Assembly (NCBI RefSeq): GCF_019972155.1
Contig: NZ_BOVL01000026.1
Location: 198,634-262,633, forward strand
Length of the DNA: 64,000 nucleotides
Origin: Bradyrhizobium sp. RD5-C2
GTDB lineage: Bacteria > Pseudomonadota > Alphaproteobacteria > Rhizobiales > Xanthobacteraceae
Direction of reading: 5' to 3'
Shown here one piece after another: positions 1 through 9,547 of the stretch; positions within the stretch are counted from its first letter, which is position 1, and each line of letters opens with the position of its first letter. A model generated the notes under the pieces. That model searched no databases, had not been told where the DNA came from, and saw only the letters and a list, made by a program, of their open reading frames with translations. Made by a program: the position numbers and the translations under genes.

Positions 1-367
1 AGAGCGTCGATGCGTTGTCGCGCGACAACCGTACGCAGCCATGCGAGGCCGGCGTGCCGAGGCGGCCGACCGAGTCGGTGCCGTGGATCGCGTGTCCGAT
101 CTTGGTGAAGAAGATCGAGTGCGGCATCGGCGCGTCGTCGAATTCCTTGGAGTAGTGGTCCTCTTCCATGCGGAAGGCCCGGAAGGTGCCGTTCGGCGTT
201 TCGCGCGAGGGTATGCCGCTCGAGACCGGCCAGTGATAGCGCGCGACGCCGTCGACCGCGACGGTCATCTGCTGGTTGTCCTTGTCGATGGTGATATCGA
301 CCTTGGCCTGCGCGGCGCCGGCCGTGAAAAGCATCACGGAAGTGAACGCAATGAGGAACGAACGCAT
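1..367 (-). CDS. L,D-transpeptidase (YkuD domain), 3' end outside window
   Basis: Reading leftwards from an ATG at 367 there are 122 codons before the window edge, so the C-terminus is missing. Residues 1-21 form a signal peptide ending in AAQA, so the product is exported. A YkuD catalytic core follows, with the diagnostic motif HGTDSVGRLGTPASHGCVR; the nucleophile is Cys111 in SHGCVR. Family members form 3-3 peptidoglycan cross-links or attach proteins to the wall, in the periplasm. The start is chosen because the signal peptide begins exactly there. The identity is secure from the motif; the particular substrate cannot be told. Confidence 0.9.
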   Translation of the reverse strand, partial: MRSFLIAFTSVMLFTAGAAQAKVDITIDKDNQQMTVAVDGVARYHWPVSSGIPSRETPNGTFRAFRMEEDHYSKEFDDAPMPHSIFFTKIGHAIHGTDSVGRLGTPASHGCVRLSRDNASTL

Positions 368-652
368 TTTACCTTTGGCCTCCAGGCCCGATCGCAGCAG
401 CGGCTCTCCGTCCCGCAACCAATATGCACGGAATCCGAATTTGGTTCCAGTCGCGGACCTCGTGCATCGTTAATCCCGCGCGCGGCGCAAACAAGGCCGA
501 AGCCGGGCTCTCCTGTCACGGCGGACTGACATTTTCGCGAGCAAGCCGCGACAACGGCCCCAACCGGTCATTGCTACGCAACCATTTGGCCGCATGGGCG
601 TTTCACAGTCCCGCCCCGGCGGCGCGTTCGCGCCGCGTACCAAGGAACCAAG

Positions 653-982
653 ATGAACAACACCAAGGTCAAGACCGCGGCCGTCGTCCCGGCCGGCCTC
701 TCCGCGCGACTCCTGCTTGCGGCCGCAGCCCTCGCTTTGGCGCTGGTGACTGTCCCCCAAGCCGGCCATGCCCAGGGTATCGTCCGCGGGGCGCATGAAG
801 GTGCTTATGAGGGTAATCGGGCCGCCGGTCCGATAGGTGGCGTGGTTGGCGGTGCCGTCGGTGCCGGGGTCGGCGGCGCCATGGGCGCGGTCAAGGGCGT
901 GTTCGGTATCCCGGATCGCGGCTACCGCCGTGGCCACCGCTGCCGCGGCTATTACCGCCACGGCCATTTCCATTGCTATTGA
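653..982 (+). CDS. small exported glycine-rich protein, function unknown
   Basis: A 109-residue protein with a long N-terminal hydrophobic segment (about residues 16-41, cleavage likely after GHAQ), so probably secreted to the periplasm. The middle (about 58-85) is a Gly/Ala/Val-rich stretch of GGxVG type, as seen in glycine-zipper-like small envelope proteins. The tail is rich in Arg, Tyr and His (YRRGHRCRGYY) and ends in HCY with two cysteines, which could bind metal; that is inference. A dispersed repeat starts nine bases after the stop codon. No known enzyme family is recognised. The signal peptide and typical codon use support a real gene. Confidence 0.7.
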   Translation: MNNTKVKTAAVVPAGLSARLLLAAAALALALVTVPQAGHAQGIVRGAHEGAYEGNRAAGPIGGVVGGAVGAGVGGAMGAVKGVFGIPDRGYRRGHRCRGYYRHGHFHCY

Positions 983-990
983 TCGGCATC

Positions 991-1102
991 GTCATTCCGG
1001 GGCATGCGAAGCATGAACCCGGAATCTCGAGGTGATGGCGCGAGATTCCCAGATGCGCAATTGCGCATCTGAGGTTCGCGCCAGGGCGCGCCGCGGAATG
1101 AC
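991..1102. repeat. dispersed palindromic repeat, GTCATTCC family
   Basis: The element begins GTCATTCCGGGGCATGC and ends GCGGAATGAC, so its ends are inverted (GTCATTCC/GGAATGAC). It contains an inner perfect hairpin AGATGCGC-AATT-GCGCATCT. It lies between the convergent genes at 653-982 and 1115-1876. A relative with the same ends and the same GAACCCGGAATCTCGAG core lies inside the helicase gene at 5957-6084. It may act as a bidirectional terminator, but that is inference. Confidence 0.75.
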
Positions 1103-1114
1103 TTGCTTCGCAAG

Positions 1115-1872
1115 TCAGTTCTTCAGCCGGTAGCCGGTCCGGAAGATCCAGGCCACGATCACCATGCAGGCGATCAGGAAGCCCGCAGTCATGCCGAGGC
1201 TGAGCCCGACGCTGACATCGGCGATCTCGTAGAAGCTCCAGCGGAAGCCGGAGATCAGATAGACCACCGGATTGAACAGCGTGAGGGTGCGCCAGCCCGA
1301 CGGCAGCATGTTCACCGAATAGAAGCTGCCGCCGAGGAAGGTTAGCGGTGTCACCACCAGCATCGGGATCATCTGCAGCTTCTCGAAGCCGTCGGCCCAG
1401 ATGCCGATGATGAAGCCGAACAGGCTGAAGGTGACGGCCGTCAGCACCAGGAAGGTCAGCATCCACACCGGATGCTGGATATGCAGAGGTACGAAAAGTC
1501 CGGCGGTGGCCAGGATGATCAGGCCGAGGATGATCGACTTGGTGGCGGCGGCGCCGACATAGCCGATGACGATCTCGAGATAGGAGATCGGCGCCGACAG
1601 GATCTCGTAGATCGTGCCGGCGAATTTCGGGAAGTAGATGCCGAACGAGGCGTTCGAGATGCTCTGGGTCAGCACCGACAGCATCACGAGCCCCGGCACG
1701 ATGAAGGTGCCGTAGCTGACGCCCTCGACCTCGGTGATGCGCGAACCGATCGCGGCGCCGAACACCACGAAATACAGCGAGGTCGAAACCACAGGCGAGA
1801 CGATGCTCTGCAGCAGCGTGCGCCAGGTGCGCGCCATTTCGAACAGATAGATCGCCCGGATTGCGCGGTAGT

Positions 1873-1876
<4 letters not shown>
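1115..1876 (-). CDS. ABC-2 type transporter permease (YadH-like)
   Basis: A 253-residue integral membrane protein with about six hydrophobic segments and the ABC-2 permease pattern (N-terminal FEMARTWRTLLQSIVSPVV, central GGSFYSVNMLP loop). It is the membrane half of an exporter whose ATPase lies immediately upstream: its ATG at 1876 overlaps the ATPase stop codon by four bases (ATGA), implying translational coupling. Length and pairing match the E. coli YadG/YadH type. The substrate is unknown; relatives are variously annotated for drug, polysaccharide or lipid export. The family is secure, the substrate is not. Confidence 0.9.
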
Positions 1877-2796
<920 letters not shown>

Positions 2797-3143
2797 GGAG
2801 GATCGGAAGCGTGAGGGAAGGGCGCGCGCGGATTGGAGCCCGGGCGGGCGGGCGGGGGGCGTGATGCGGGTTCAGCCCAGATAGGGACGCACGGTCCGTT
2901 CTGCAATCGGTTGGCGAGGGAGAAATTTATTCTGCGGCGCGCCTTAGGGGCGCACTGCCAAAATATCGAAAACAACCCCATGCAAAGGAGCCGGCGGCGG
3001 GCGGCGGGCATTGCAATTTGACCAGTCGGGCAAATCAGCGGTGCTCTTCTAGTATTCCGAAGTTGTGGCGGCGCCCTTCGTTCCGGGGCCATCGCATACG
3101 GGCGGGAGGGGACGCAGTTCCGACGCTCCGCTATTCAATCCAA
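2797..3143. other. intergenic region, no gene; possible remnant of a dispersed element
   Basis: These 347 bases separate the ABC operon from the OmpA-family gene; both are on the minus strand, so the ABC promoter should lie here. No reading frame shows coding character. The stretch 2925-3050 (AAATTTATTCTGCGGCGCGCC to GGGCAAATCAGCGGT) is less GC-rich than its surroundings and recalls an intergenic sequence I believe recurs in Bradyrhizobium and Rhodopseudomonas genomes. That resemblance is from memory only. Confidence 0.35.
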
Positions 3144-3836
3144 TCAGTGCCGCTTCGCCGGTTTCGCTGGCTTCTTGGCGGCCGCCGCCGGGGCGGGGTG
3201 CGCGGGCGGCGCGGTATCGGCGACCTTGCCGACCAGCATGATCTGCACCTGGTTGTTGACCGGCGCGTTGGGGCGGGCGGCGTCGAGCAATTGCTCTTCG
3301 CCAAGCCCGACCGACTGCAGGCGCTTCGCCGTGATCTTGAAGGTGTTGACCAGGATGTCGCGGATCGCGTCGGCGCGCCGCTGGCTCAGCAGCACGTTGT
3401 TCTCGCGCCGTCCGGTCGATTCGATGTGACCGACGATCAGGAAGGTGTAGGGCAACAGCGAAGAGTGCGTCAGCGCATCGGCAATGCGCCCGACGGACTG
3501 ATAGGAGTCGGGCAGCACGATCGGCGTGTCGACATCAAACTGGATGTCGGCGTTGAATGTCGGCAGGTTGGTCAGGTCGGGGGCGATCGGCGGCCGCTTT
3601 TGCGGCGGCGGCTCGTTTTTCGATCGCGACCGCGATCGTTCCAGCACTTGCTGGCGCAATGCGGGGACGTCGATCGTTGCGTCCGTCTCGTAGTGATTGA
3701 GCTTGGCGATGACGTCGTCGCGCGTGATGGCGGTTTGCGCCTGGGCTGGCGCAAGCGGCATCGCCAGCAAGACCAGCGTGCCGAGCACGCCCAGAAGGCC
3801 AGGATTGCGCAAGCCTCGCGTCGTCAGGCGCATCAT
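3144..3836 (-). CDS. OmpA-family C-terminal domain protein
   Basis: A 230-residue exported protein with a signal peptide (residues 1-34, ending APAQAQA), a charged linker with an SRSRSK run, and an OmpA peptidoglycan-associating domain from about residue 95 to 205. The core motif reads VGHIESTGRRENNVLLSQRR: the usual Asp of GHTD is replaced by Glu (HIES), while the paired Arg in SQRRAD is kept. The C-terminus is Ala/Pro/Lys-rich. It probably sits in the periplasm and touches the cell wall. Its ATG overlaps the stop of the upstream Cys-rich gene (ATGA, 3833-3836), so the two are co-translated. Confidence 0.85.
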   Translation of the reverse strand: MMRLTTRGLRNPGLLGVLGTLVLLAMPLAPAQAQTAITRDDVIAKLNHYETDATIDVPALRQQVLERSRSRSKNEPPPQKRPPIAPDLTNLPTFNADIQFDVDTPIVLPDSYQSVGRIADALTHSSLLPYTFLIVGHIESTGRRENNVLLSQRRADAIRDILVNTFKITAKRLQSVGLGEEQLLDAARPNAPVNNQVQIMLVGKVADTAPPAHPAPAAAAKKPAKPAKRH

Positions 3837-4246
3837 TGATACCCCGCGTCATTGATCGCCTGGGCGCAATTGCGGCTAAGGCCCTTGGCGGTGACGAGGC
3901 AGGGTACCGATTTGCTGGTCTCCTTGGTCGAGCCGCCGCAGACCTTGACGATCTCGCGGGTGCATACGTTGGCAACTGTCACGCGCGCCGCGATCCGCTT
4001 CTGGATCGCATCGAGGGTGGAGAAGTAGCTCTCCTTGCACTGCGGCGAGATCACGTCGCGGTTGCGCGACAGGCACTCCTTGAGGCGGTTGGAGTCGAGA
4101 TTGACGCCGCGGCAATTGGCGGTGATGTCGGCGCCGCAGGCCTTGGCGAGCTGCGCTGCGGAATCGCCAAAGCTGATCGTTTCCGCGACCGCCAGCGACG
4201 GCGCAGTGAGCGCGATGACAAAAAGGAAAAACCCACCCCGGACCAT
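3833..4246 (-). CDS. exported cysteine-rich repeat protein
   Basis: A 137-residue protein with a signal peptide ending SLAVAET (about residue 22). The mature part has eight cysteines in two copies of a Cys-rich-repeat pattern: ACGADITANCRGV...LKECLSRN...SPQCKESY, then VCTREIVKVCGG...VPCLVT...SRNCAQ. This resembles the GLG1-type cysteine-rich repeat found in small rhizobial periplasmic proteins. The cysteines probably form disulfides. Its role is unknown; overlap with the OmpA-domain gene suggests a shared envelope role. There is no clear promoter, but an isolated start context at 4246 fits the signal peptide. Confidence 0.75.
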   Translation of the reverse strand: MVRGGFFLFVIALTAPSLAVAETISFGDSAAQLAKACGADITANCRGVNLDSNRLKECLSRNRDVISPQCKESYFSTLDAIQKRIAARVTVANVCTREIVKVCGGSTKETSKSVPCLVTAKGLSRNCAQAINDAGYQ

Positions 4247-4347
4247 GGGGCCATCTCAACCCGTGAAATCAGCGATGGTCAAGGGCTACGAACAGAGAAG
4301 GCCGCCAACGAAGGCCACTAACGAAGGCCGCCAAGGAAAGCCGCTAT

Positions 4348-6927
4348 TCACGCCCGTTCCACAAAGCTGTCGACCACCTTCTTCTCGCCGGCCTTTTCGA
4401 AGGCGATGGTCAGCTTGTTGCCGTCGATCTTCACCACATGGCCGTAGCCGAATTTCTGGTGAAACACCCGGTCATCCAGCGAAAATTCCGACGTCGTGCC
4501 CGTGGACTTCGCCACCAACTCGCCCTCGATCACCATGGGGCCGCGCTTGGTGCGATTGAAGCTTTCGGAGGAAAAGGACGATTGCCGCTCCTCGAAGCCG
4601 CCGCTACGCCCCCCCCCGCCGCGATTGCGGTTGGCTTGGGCGCGCTGCCAGCCCGGGGTCGAATAGCTCGAGCCGAATGATTCGAGGTTGTCGAAGCGCG
4701 AGGCGCCATAGCCGCCGCTGCCGCCCCAGCCCGAGCCGCCCTTGGATTCGGTGATCTCGACATTGTGCGCCGGCAACTCGTCGAGGAAGCGCGAAGGGAT
4801 CGTGGTCGACCAGGTGCCATGGATGCGGCGGTTGGTCGCGAAATAGATTTTGGCGCGGCGGCGGGCGCGGGTCAGCCCGACATGGGCAAGGCGGCGCTCC
4901 TCCTCGAGCCCGGCGCGGCCCTGTTCGTCGAGCGTGCGCTGGCTGGGGAACAGGCCTTCCTCCCAGCCCGGCAGGAACACGTTGTCGAATTCGAGGCCCT
5001 TGGCCGAATGCAGCGTCATCAGCGACACGGCTTCGTCGCCGGCCTCGCCGTCGCGGTCCATCACCAGCGAGATATGTTCGAGAAACCCTTGCAGGTTCTC
5101 GAATTCCTCCATCGATCGCACCAGCTCCTTGAGGTTATCGAGCCTGCCCGCGGCGTCGGCCGAGCGGTCCTTCTGCCACATCTCGGTATAGCCGCTCTCG
5201 TCGAGCACGATCTCGGCGAGCTCGGTATGCGAGGTGACCTCGCGCTGGGCGCGCCAGCGGTCGAACTGCATGACGAGATCGCGCAACGACCCGCGCGCCT
5301 TCGGCTTCAGCTCGTCGGTCTCGACCACGGCGCGTGCCGCCTCGAACAGCGGAATGCGGCGCTTGCGGGCGTGGTCGTGCAGCAGCTGCACGGTGGCATC
5401 GCCGAGCCCCCGTTTCGGCACGTTGACGATGCGCTCGAAGGCGAGATCGTCGGCCGGCGAGTTGATGGTGCGCAAGTATGCCAGCGCGTCGCGGATTTCC
5501 GCGCGCTCATAGAATCTGGGGCCGCCGATCACGCGATAGGGCAGGCCGAGCGTGACGAAGCGGTCTTCGAACTCGCGCATCTGGAACGAGGCACGGACCA
5601 GGATGGCGACGTTGTTGAGGTTTTCGCCCGCGCGCTGCAACTCCTCGAGCTCCTCGCCGATCGCGCGCGCCTCCTCCTCCGAATCCCAGGAGCCGGTAAC
5701 GGTGACCTTCTCGCCGTCGACATCCTCGGTGCGCAGCGTCTTGCCGAGCCGGCCCTCATTGTGCGCGATCAGATGCGAGGCCGCGGCCAGGATGTGGCCT
5801 GTGGAGCGGTAATTGCGCTCGAGGCGGATGACCTTGGCGCCGGGGAAATCGTGGTCGAAGCGCAGGATGTTGTCGACCTCGGCGCCGCGCCAGCCATAGA
5901 TCGACTGGTCGTCGTCGCCGACGCAGCAGATGTTTTTCAGTGGGGCCGCATTCTCTGTCATTCCGGGATGCGCCGCAGGCGCAGACCCGGAATCTCGAGA
6001 TGAGTCCTCATGACCTCTGGATTCCGGGTTCATACCTTCGGCATGCCCCGGAATGACGGGAGAGGTGATGTCGCCCGGAATGACATCGGCGAGCGATCGC
6101 CCCGGCCGCGACGGCGCCTGCGACAGCAGCCGCAGCCACAGATACTGCGCGACGTTGGTGTCCTGATATTCGTCGACCAGGATGAACTTGAAGCGGTTCT
6201 GGTACTGCCGGAGCACGTCAGGATTTTCGCGGAACAGCCTGATGTTCTCGAGCAGGAGATCGCCGAAATCGGCCGCGTTGAGGATCTTCAGCCGCTCCTG
6301 ATAGGTCGCGTAGATCTTGCCGCCCTTGCCGTTGCCGAACGAGGCGGCTTCGCCCGCCGGCACCTGTGACGGCGACAGGCCGCGGTTCTTCCAGCTGTCG
6401 ATCAGGCCGGCGAGCATCCGCGCCGGCCAGCGCTTGTCGTCGATGTTCTCGGCCTGCAACAGTTGCTTCAGCAGCCGTACCTGGTCGTCGACGTCGAGCA
6501 CCGTGAAGTTGGATTTGAGCTGCACCAGCTCGGCGTGGATGCGCAGGATGCGGCCGCCGATCGAATGGAAGGTGCCGAGCCACGGCATGCCTTCGACCGC
6601 CTGGCCCAGCATCTGGCCGAGCCGCAGCTTCATCTCGCGCGCCGCCTTGTTGGTGAAGGTCACCGACAGGATTTCCTGCGGCCGCGCGCGGCCCTGGCTC
6701 AGGATATGCGCGATGCGCGTGGTCAGCACGCGGGTCTTGCCGGTGCCGGCGCCGGCAAGCACCAGCACGGGCCCGTCGAGTGTCTCGACCGCCTCGCGCT
6801 GCTCCGGATTGAGGCCGTTGAGATATTGCGGAGCGCCCGCCGCAGCCCGCGCACGCGCGGCGATGCCGCCAGCCACCGGCTGGTGCTCGGGAACGCCGTG
6901 ATGGGGCAGTTTGCTCGGCTCGGTCAT
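4348..6927 (-). CDS. uvrD: UvrD/PcrA-type superfamily 1A DNA helicase
   Basis: An 859-residue 3'-5' helicase for repair and replication restart. Motif I AGAGTGKT is at residues 58-65, with motif Ia TFTNKAAREMK, motif II VDEYQDTN (about 262), motif III GDDDQSIYGWRGA, motif IV-type RLERNYRST, motif V LMTLHSAKGLEFD and motif VI EERRLAHVGLTRARRR. A Gly/Arg-rich linker and a PcrA-like C-terminal Tudor domain (RVFHQKFGYGHVVKIDG) follow. The start at 6927 (MTEPSKL) is preferred over the in-frame ATG 49 codons upstream, whose leader is unlike the family. Residues about 280-325, between motifs II and III, come from an inserted palindromic repeat that leaves the frame open. Confidence 0.93.
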   Translation of the reverse strand: MTEPSKLPHHGVPEHQPVAGGIAARARAAAGAPQYLNGLNPEQREAVETLDGPVLVLAGAGTGKTRVLTTRIAHILSQGRARPQEILSVTFTNKAAREMKLRLGQMLGQAVEGMPWLGTFHSIGGRILRIHAELVQLKSNFTVLDVDDQVRLLKQLLQAENIDDKRWPARMLAGLIDSWKNRGLSPSQVPAGEAASFGNGKGGKIYATYQERLKILNAADFGDLLLENIRLFRENPDVLRQYQNRFKFILVDEYQDTNVAQYLWLRLLSQAPSRPGRSLADVIPGDITSPVIPGHAEGMNPESRGHEDSSRDSGSAPAAHPGMTENAAPLKNICCVGDDDQSIYGWRGAEVDNILRFDHDFPGAKVIRLERNYRSTGHILAAASHLIAHNEGRLGKTLRTEDVDGEKVTVTGSWDSEEEARAIGEELEELQRAGENLNNVAILVRASFQMREFEDRFVTLGLPYRVIGGPRFYERAEIRDALAYLRTINSPADDLAFERIVNVPKRGLGDATVQLLHDHARKRRIPLFEAARAVVETDELKPKARGSLRDLVMQFDRWRAQREVTSHTELAEIVLDESGYTEMWQKDRSADAAGRLDNLKELVRSMEEFENLQGFLEHISLVMDRDGEAGDEAVSLMTLHSAKGLEFDNVFLPGWEEGLFPSQRTLDEQGRAGLEEERRLAHVGLTRARRRAKIYFATNRRIHGTWSTTIPSRFLDELPAHNVEITESKGGSGWGGSGGYGASRFDNLESFGSSYSTPGWQRAQANRNRGGGGRSGGFEERQSSFSSESFNRTKRGPMVIEGELVAKSTGTTSEFSLDDRVFHQKFGYGHVVKIDGNKLTIAFEKAGEKKVVDSFVERA
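5957..6084. repeat. palindromic repeat inserted in frame inside uvrD
   Basis: It starts GTCATTCCGGGATGCGCC and ends CCCCGGAATGAC (to 6057), with a second CCCGGAATGAC end at 6084. Inner parts match the element at 991-1102 (GACCCGGAATCTCGAGATGA; GGGTTCATACC...GGCATGCCCCGG). On the coding (minus) strand it adds roughly 45 residues that include GHAEGMNPESR, with no stop codon or frameshift, between helicase motifs II and III. Confidence 0.88.
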
Positions 6928-7220
6928 TGGCGAATCGTCTCGGCCCCACGATGGCACCGTGGGACGGTGAAGGGGAGCCTTCTTAACAGGGATTGAAGGC
7001 CATATAGGGCCTGATCGGCCGTTTTGACAGGTTTTATCGTGGCCGTTTGGAACGGTTTTGGCAGCAGCGCACAACAGGCCCGGTTCCTGAAATCGGCGAA
7101 AATTTCCCGGTTTCGCGCTCAGGAACCAGCGTTTCCCCGCAGGATTGTTTCAACAGATGCGGCGCCGGCTAAGCGCCCGCGCCAAGAACCGAACAAGGAA
7201 ACGAAGCGAGAGGTTTGATC

Positions 7221-7394
7221 ATGTTGAGCTGGGTCGTCACATTCCTGGTCGTCGCCCTGATCGCGGGCATTCTGGGCTTCGGCGGCATCGCCGGCGCCTC
7301 GATCGAAATCGCCAAGGCGATCTTCTTCATCGCCATCATCCTGTTCCTGGTGTCGGCGGTGGTCGGATTGGCGCGCGGCCGCACGAGGGTCTAG
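7221..7394 (+). CDS. DUF1328 (YtjA-like) small membrane protein
   Basis: A 57-residue protein, MLSWVVTFLVVALIAGILGFGG at the start, with two transmembrane helices (about 3-24 and 29-51) and a basic tail RGRTRV. Length, the LGFGGIAG turn and the VGLARGR end match the DUF1328/YtjA family of small inner-membrane proteins, which have no settled function and are often linked to stress. GAGAGG lies eight bases before the ATG. It stands alone between the helicase gene and a convergent thioesterase gene. Its stop codon falls in the first unit of a tandem repeat. Confidence 0.88.
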   Translation: MLSWVVTFLVVALIAGILGFGGIAGASIEIAKAIFFIAIILFLVSAVVGLARGRTRV

Positions 7395-7437
7395 CGAAGG
7401 GCTGGGTCTAGCGAAAGGCTGGGTCTAGCGAAGGGCT
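7387..7437 (+). repeat. three tandem copies of a 17-bp unit
   Basis: GGGTCTAGCGAAGGGCT occurs three times head to tail (7387-7403, 7404-7420, 7421-7437); the middle copy has one change (AAAGG). Unit 1 carries the TAG stop codon of the DUF1328 gene and each unit repeats that TAG. The array ends three bases before the stop of the thioesterase gene. Confidence 0.9.
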
Positions 7438-7439
7438 GG

Positions 7440-7958
7440 CTATTTCTTCGAGGGCATCGCCACGTTGCGGCCGATGCCCTCGGGTCGCGGCACGCCCGCA
7501 TAGCTATCCACGATCTTCTGAGTGCGGGCGCGAATATCAGGCGGAAACGGCGCCACCTTGCGCGCCTCCATGTCGATGTGCAGCGTGAGGTTTTCCGAAG
7601 TCGCGGAGAGCCAGCCCTCGGTGGCGTGGCGCAGCTCCTCGAACGTGTGCAGCCGCTTCTCGTCGGCGCCGAGCAGGAAGACCGAGACCTGCACGGGATC
7701 GCCGAGATGAATCTCTCTCAGATAGCGGACGTGGCACTCGGCAGTGAAGGTCGAGCAGTGCCGCGCCTTCATGTAGGCCGGCCCGATGCCGAGCTGCAGC
7801 CACATTTCGTCGATGGCGCGGTCGAACATCACATTGTAATAGGCCATGTTGAGATGGCCGTTATAGTCGATCCATTGCGGATCGATCTGCATCACGGAAG
7901 ATTTGAACGGAGCCGAAGGAAGCGGCATCTCGCTGGCGGCAGTCGCTGAAGTCATCAT
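7440..7958 (-). CDS. hotdog-fold acyl-CoA thioesterase
   Basis: A 172-residue cytoplasmic protein of the 4-hydroxybenzoyl-CoA thioesterase/YbgC superfamily. The hotdog helix carries WIDYNGHLNMAYYNVMFDRAID (about 31-52), with the Asp/Asn-Gly-His-Leu-Asn signature and the catalytic-type acid in the following helix. The strand region HVRYLREIHLGDPVQV also fits the family. It hydrolyses a CoA thioester of unknown acid; the closest familiar relatives are betainyl-CoA/carnitine-pathway and FcbC-like thioesterases, but no carnitine gene is nearby. The start at 7958 (MMTS) is followed by an immediate second Met at 7955, which is equally possible. Confidence 0.85.
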   Translation of the reverse strand: MMTSATAASEMPLPSAPFKSSVMQIDPQWIDYNGHLNMAYYNVMFDRAIDEMWLQLGIGPAYMKARHCSTFTAECHVRYLREIHLGDPVQVSVFLLGADEKRLHTFEELRHATEGWLSATSENLTLHIDMEARKVAPFPPDIRARTQKIVDSYAGVPRPEGIGRNVAMPSKK

Positions 7959-8088
7959 CCGTCCCCGGTTCGTTGGCGTTCGAGCATGAGCTTTTCTGTG
8001 ACTCCGGCGTCCACTTTTTCAAGTCAGGCTCTCTTGACCCCTTATACAAGCTTTGCCACGGTCGGCTAAAGCCGGGAGGAAATTCGAC

Positions 8089-9513
8089 GTGGCGACAACG
8101 ATTTCGAGCAATCTGACGCGACCTGAGCCGGAGGCCCTGAAGCGCGCGATCGACGCGCTGGCGGCGCGGTTCGGCAACCGGCTCGTGACGTCTTTAGCCG
8201 TGCGTGAACAGCACGCCCATACCACCACCTGGCTGCCGACCCAGCCGCCCGATGCGGTGGTGATGGCGCAGGAAACCGCCGACATCCAGGACGTGGTGCG
8301 GATCTGCGCCGCCAATCGCGTGCCCGTCATCGCCTTCGGCACCGGAACTTCGCTGGAAGGCCAGGTCAACGCCCCGGCAGGCGGCGTCTGCATCGATCTG
8401 CGCGACATGAACAAGGTGCTCGAGGTGCACGCCGAGGACCTCGACTGCGTGATCCAGCCCGGCGTGACCCGCAAGGCACTGAACGAGCATCTGCGCGACC
8501 AGGGCCTGTTCTTCCCGATCGATCCCGGCGCCGATGCCTCGCTCGGCGGCATGACCTCGACCCGCGCCTCCGGCACCAACGCGGTGCGCTACGGCACCAT
8601 GCGAGAGAACGTGCTGGCGCTGAAAGTGGTGCGCGGCGACGGCGAGATCATCACCACAGGCACGCGCGCCAAGAAGTCGTCGGCGGGTTACGACCTGACG
8701 CATCTGTTCATCGGCGCCGAAGGCACGCTCGGCATCATCTCCGAGCTGACCATCCGCCTGCGCGGCATTCCCGACACGATCGCGGCCGCCGCCTGTTCGT
8801 TCGAGACCGTGCGGGGCGCTTGCCAGGCCACCATCCTCGCGATCCAGACCGGCATTCCGGTCGCGCGGATCGAGCTGCTCAATGCCGCGCAGGTGAAGGC
8901 CTGCAACAATTATTCGAAGCTGTCGCTGCTGGAGACGCCGCTGCTGCTGCTGGAATTCCACGGCAGCGAGGTCGAGGTCGCCGAGCAGTCGAAGAATTTC
9001 CGCGACATCGCCGCCGAGTGCGGCGGCGGCGAGTTCACCTGGACCACCAAGCCGGAGGACCGCACCAAGCTGTGGCAGGCTCGGCACGATGCCTATTGGT
9101 CGGTGAAGGCGATTCGTCCCGGCGACAGCATCGGCGTGGTCGCAACCGACGTCTGCGTGCCGATCTCGCGGCTTGCCGACTGCGTCACCGAGACCGAGGA
9201 CGATCTGAAGCGGCTCAATTTGCTGTCGCCGATCGTCGGCCATGTCGGCGACGGCAATTTCCACTGCTCGCTGGTCTGCGACGTCAACAACAGCGACGAG
9301 ATGGCGCGCGGCGAGGAGTTCATGCATCGGCTGGTCGAACGGGCGCAGGCGATGGGCGGAACCTGCACCGGCGAGCACGGCATCGGCCAGGGCAAGCAGA
9401 AATATCTGAAGGCCGAGCTCGGCCCTGAGGCGCTCGACGCGATGCGGGCGCTGAAGCACGCGCTCGATCCGCAGAACATTTTCAATCCCGGCAAGATCGT
9501 TCCTGTGGCCTGA
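8089..9513 (+). CDS. FAD-binding oxidase/dehydrogenase (D-lactate dehydrogenase or GlcD type)
   Basis: A 474-residue flavoprotein of the PCMH/FAD_binding_4 type. The PP-loop AFGTGTSLEGQ is near residue 95, then GMTSTRASGTNAVRYG and IGAEGTLGIISELT for FAD, and the C-terminal domain carries the metal/substrate motifs VGHVGDGNFHC and CTGEHGIGQGKQKYL. It oxidises a D-2-hydroxy acid such as D-lactate or glycolate to the 2-oxo acid. GTG at 8089 is chosen because GGGAGGA lies at 8074-8080; an upstream in-frame TTG at 8053 has no such site. No partner GlcE/GlcF genes follow, so a single-subunit cytochrome-type D-lactate dehydrogenase is more likely than glycolate oxidase. Confidence 0.88.
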   Translation: MATTISSNLTRPEPEALKRAIDALAARFGNRLVTSLAVREQHAHTTTWLPTQPPDAVVMAQETADIQDVVRICAANRVPVIAFGTGTSLEGQVNAPAGGVCIDLRDMNKVLEVHAEDLDCVIQPGVTRKALNEHLRDQGLFFPIDPGADASLGGMTSTRASGTNAVRYGTMRENVLALKVVRGDGEIITTGTRAKKSSAGYDLTHLFIGAEGTLGIISELTIRLRGIPDTIAAAACSFETVRGACQATILAIQTGIPVARIELLNAAQVKACNNYSKLSLLETPLLLLEFHGSEVEVAEQSKNFRDIAAECGGGEFTWTTKPEDRTKLWQARHDAYWSVKAIRPGDSIGVVATDVCVPISRLADCVTETEDDLKRLNLLSPIVGHVGDGNFHCSLVCDVNNSDEMARGEEFMHRLVERAQAMGGTCTGEHGIGQGKQKYLKAELGPEALDAMRALKHALDPQNIFNPGKIVPVA

Positions 9514-9547
9514 CGAATCGGATATTCCGGGGCCACAGGACGTTGCG

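Noticed and set aside
41..529. Long plus-strand open frame at the left edge
   Set aside because: It runs antisense to the L,D-transpeptidase gene, which has a signal peptide and catalytic motif; high GC makes long antisense frames common here.
7115..7150. Possible EcfG (GGAAC...GTT) promoter before the DUF1328 gene
   Set aside because: The spacing between the blocks is about 20 bases, not the 16-17 expected, and the -10 lacks the preceding C.
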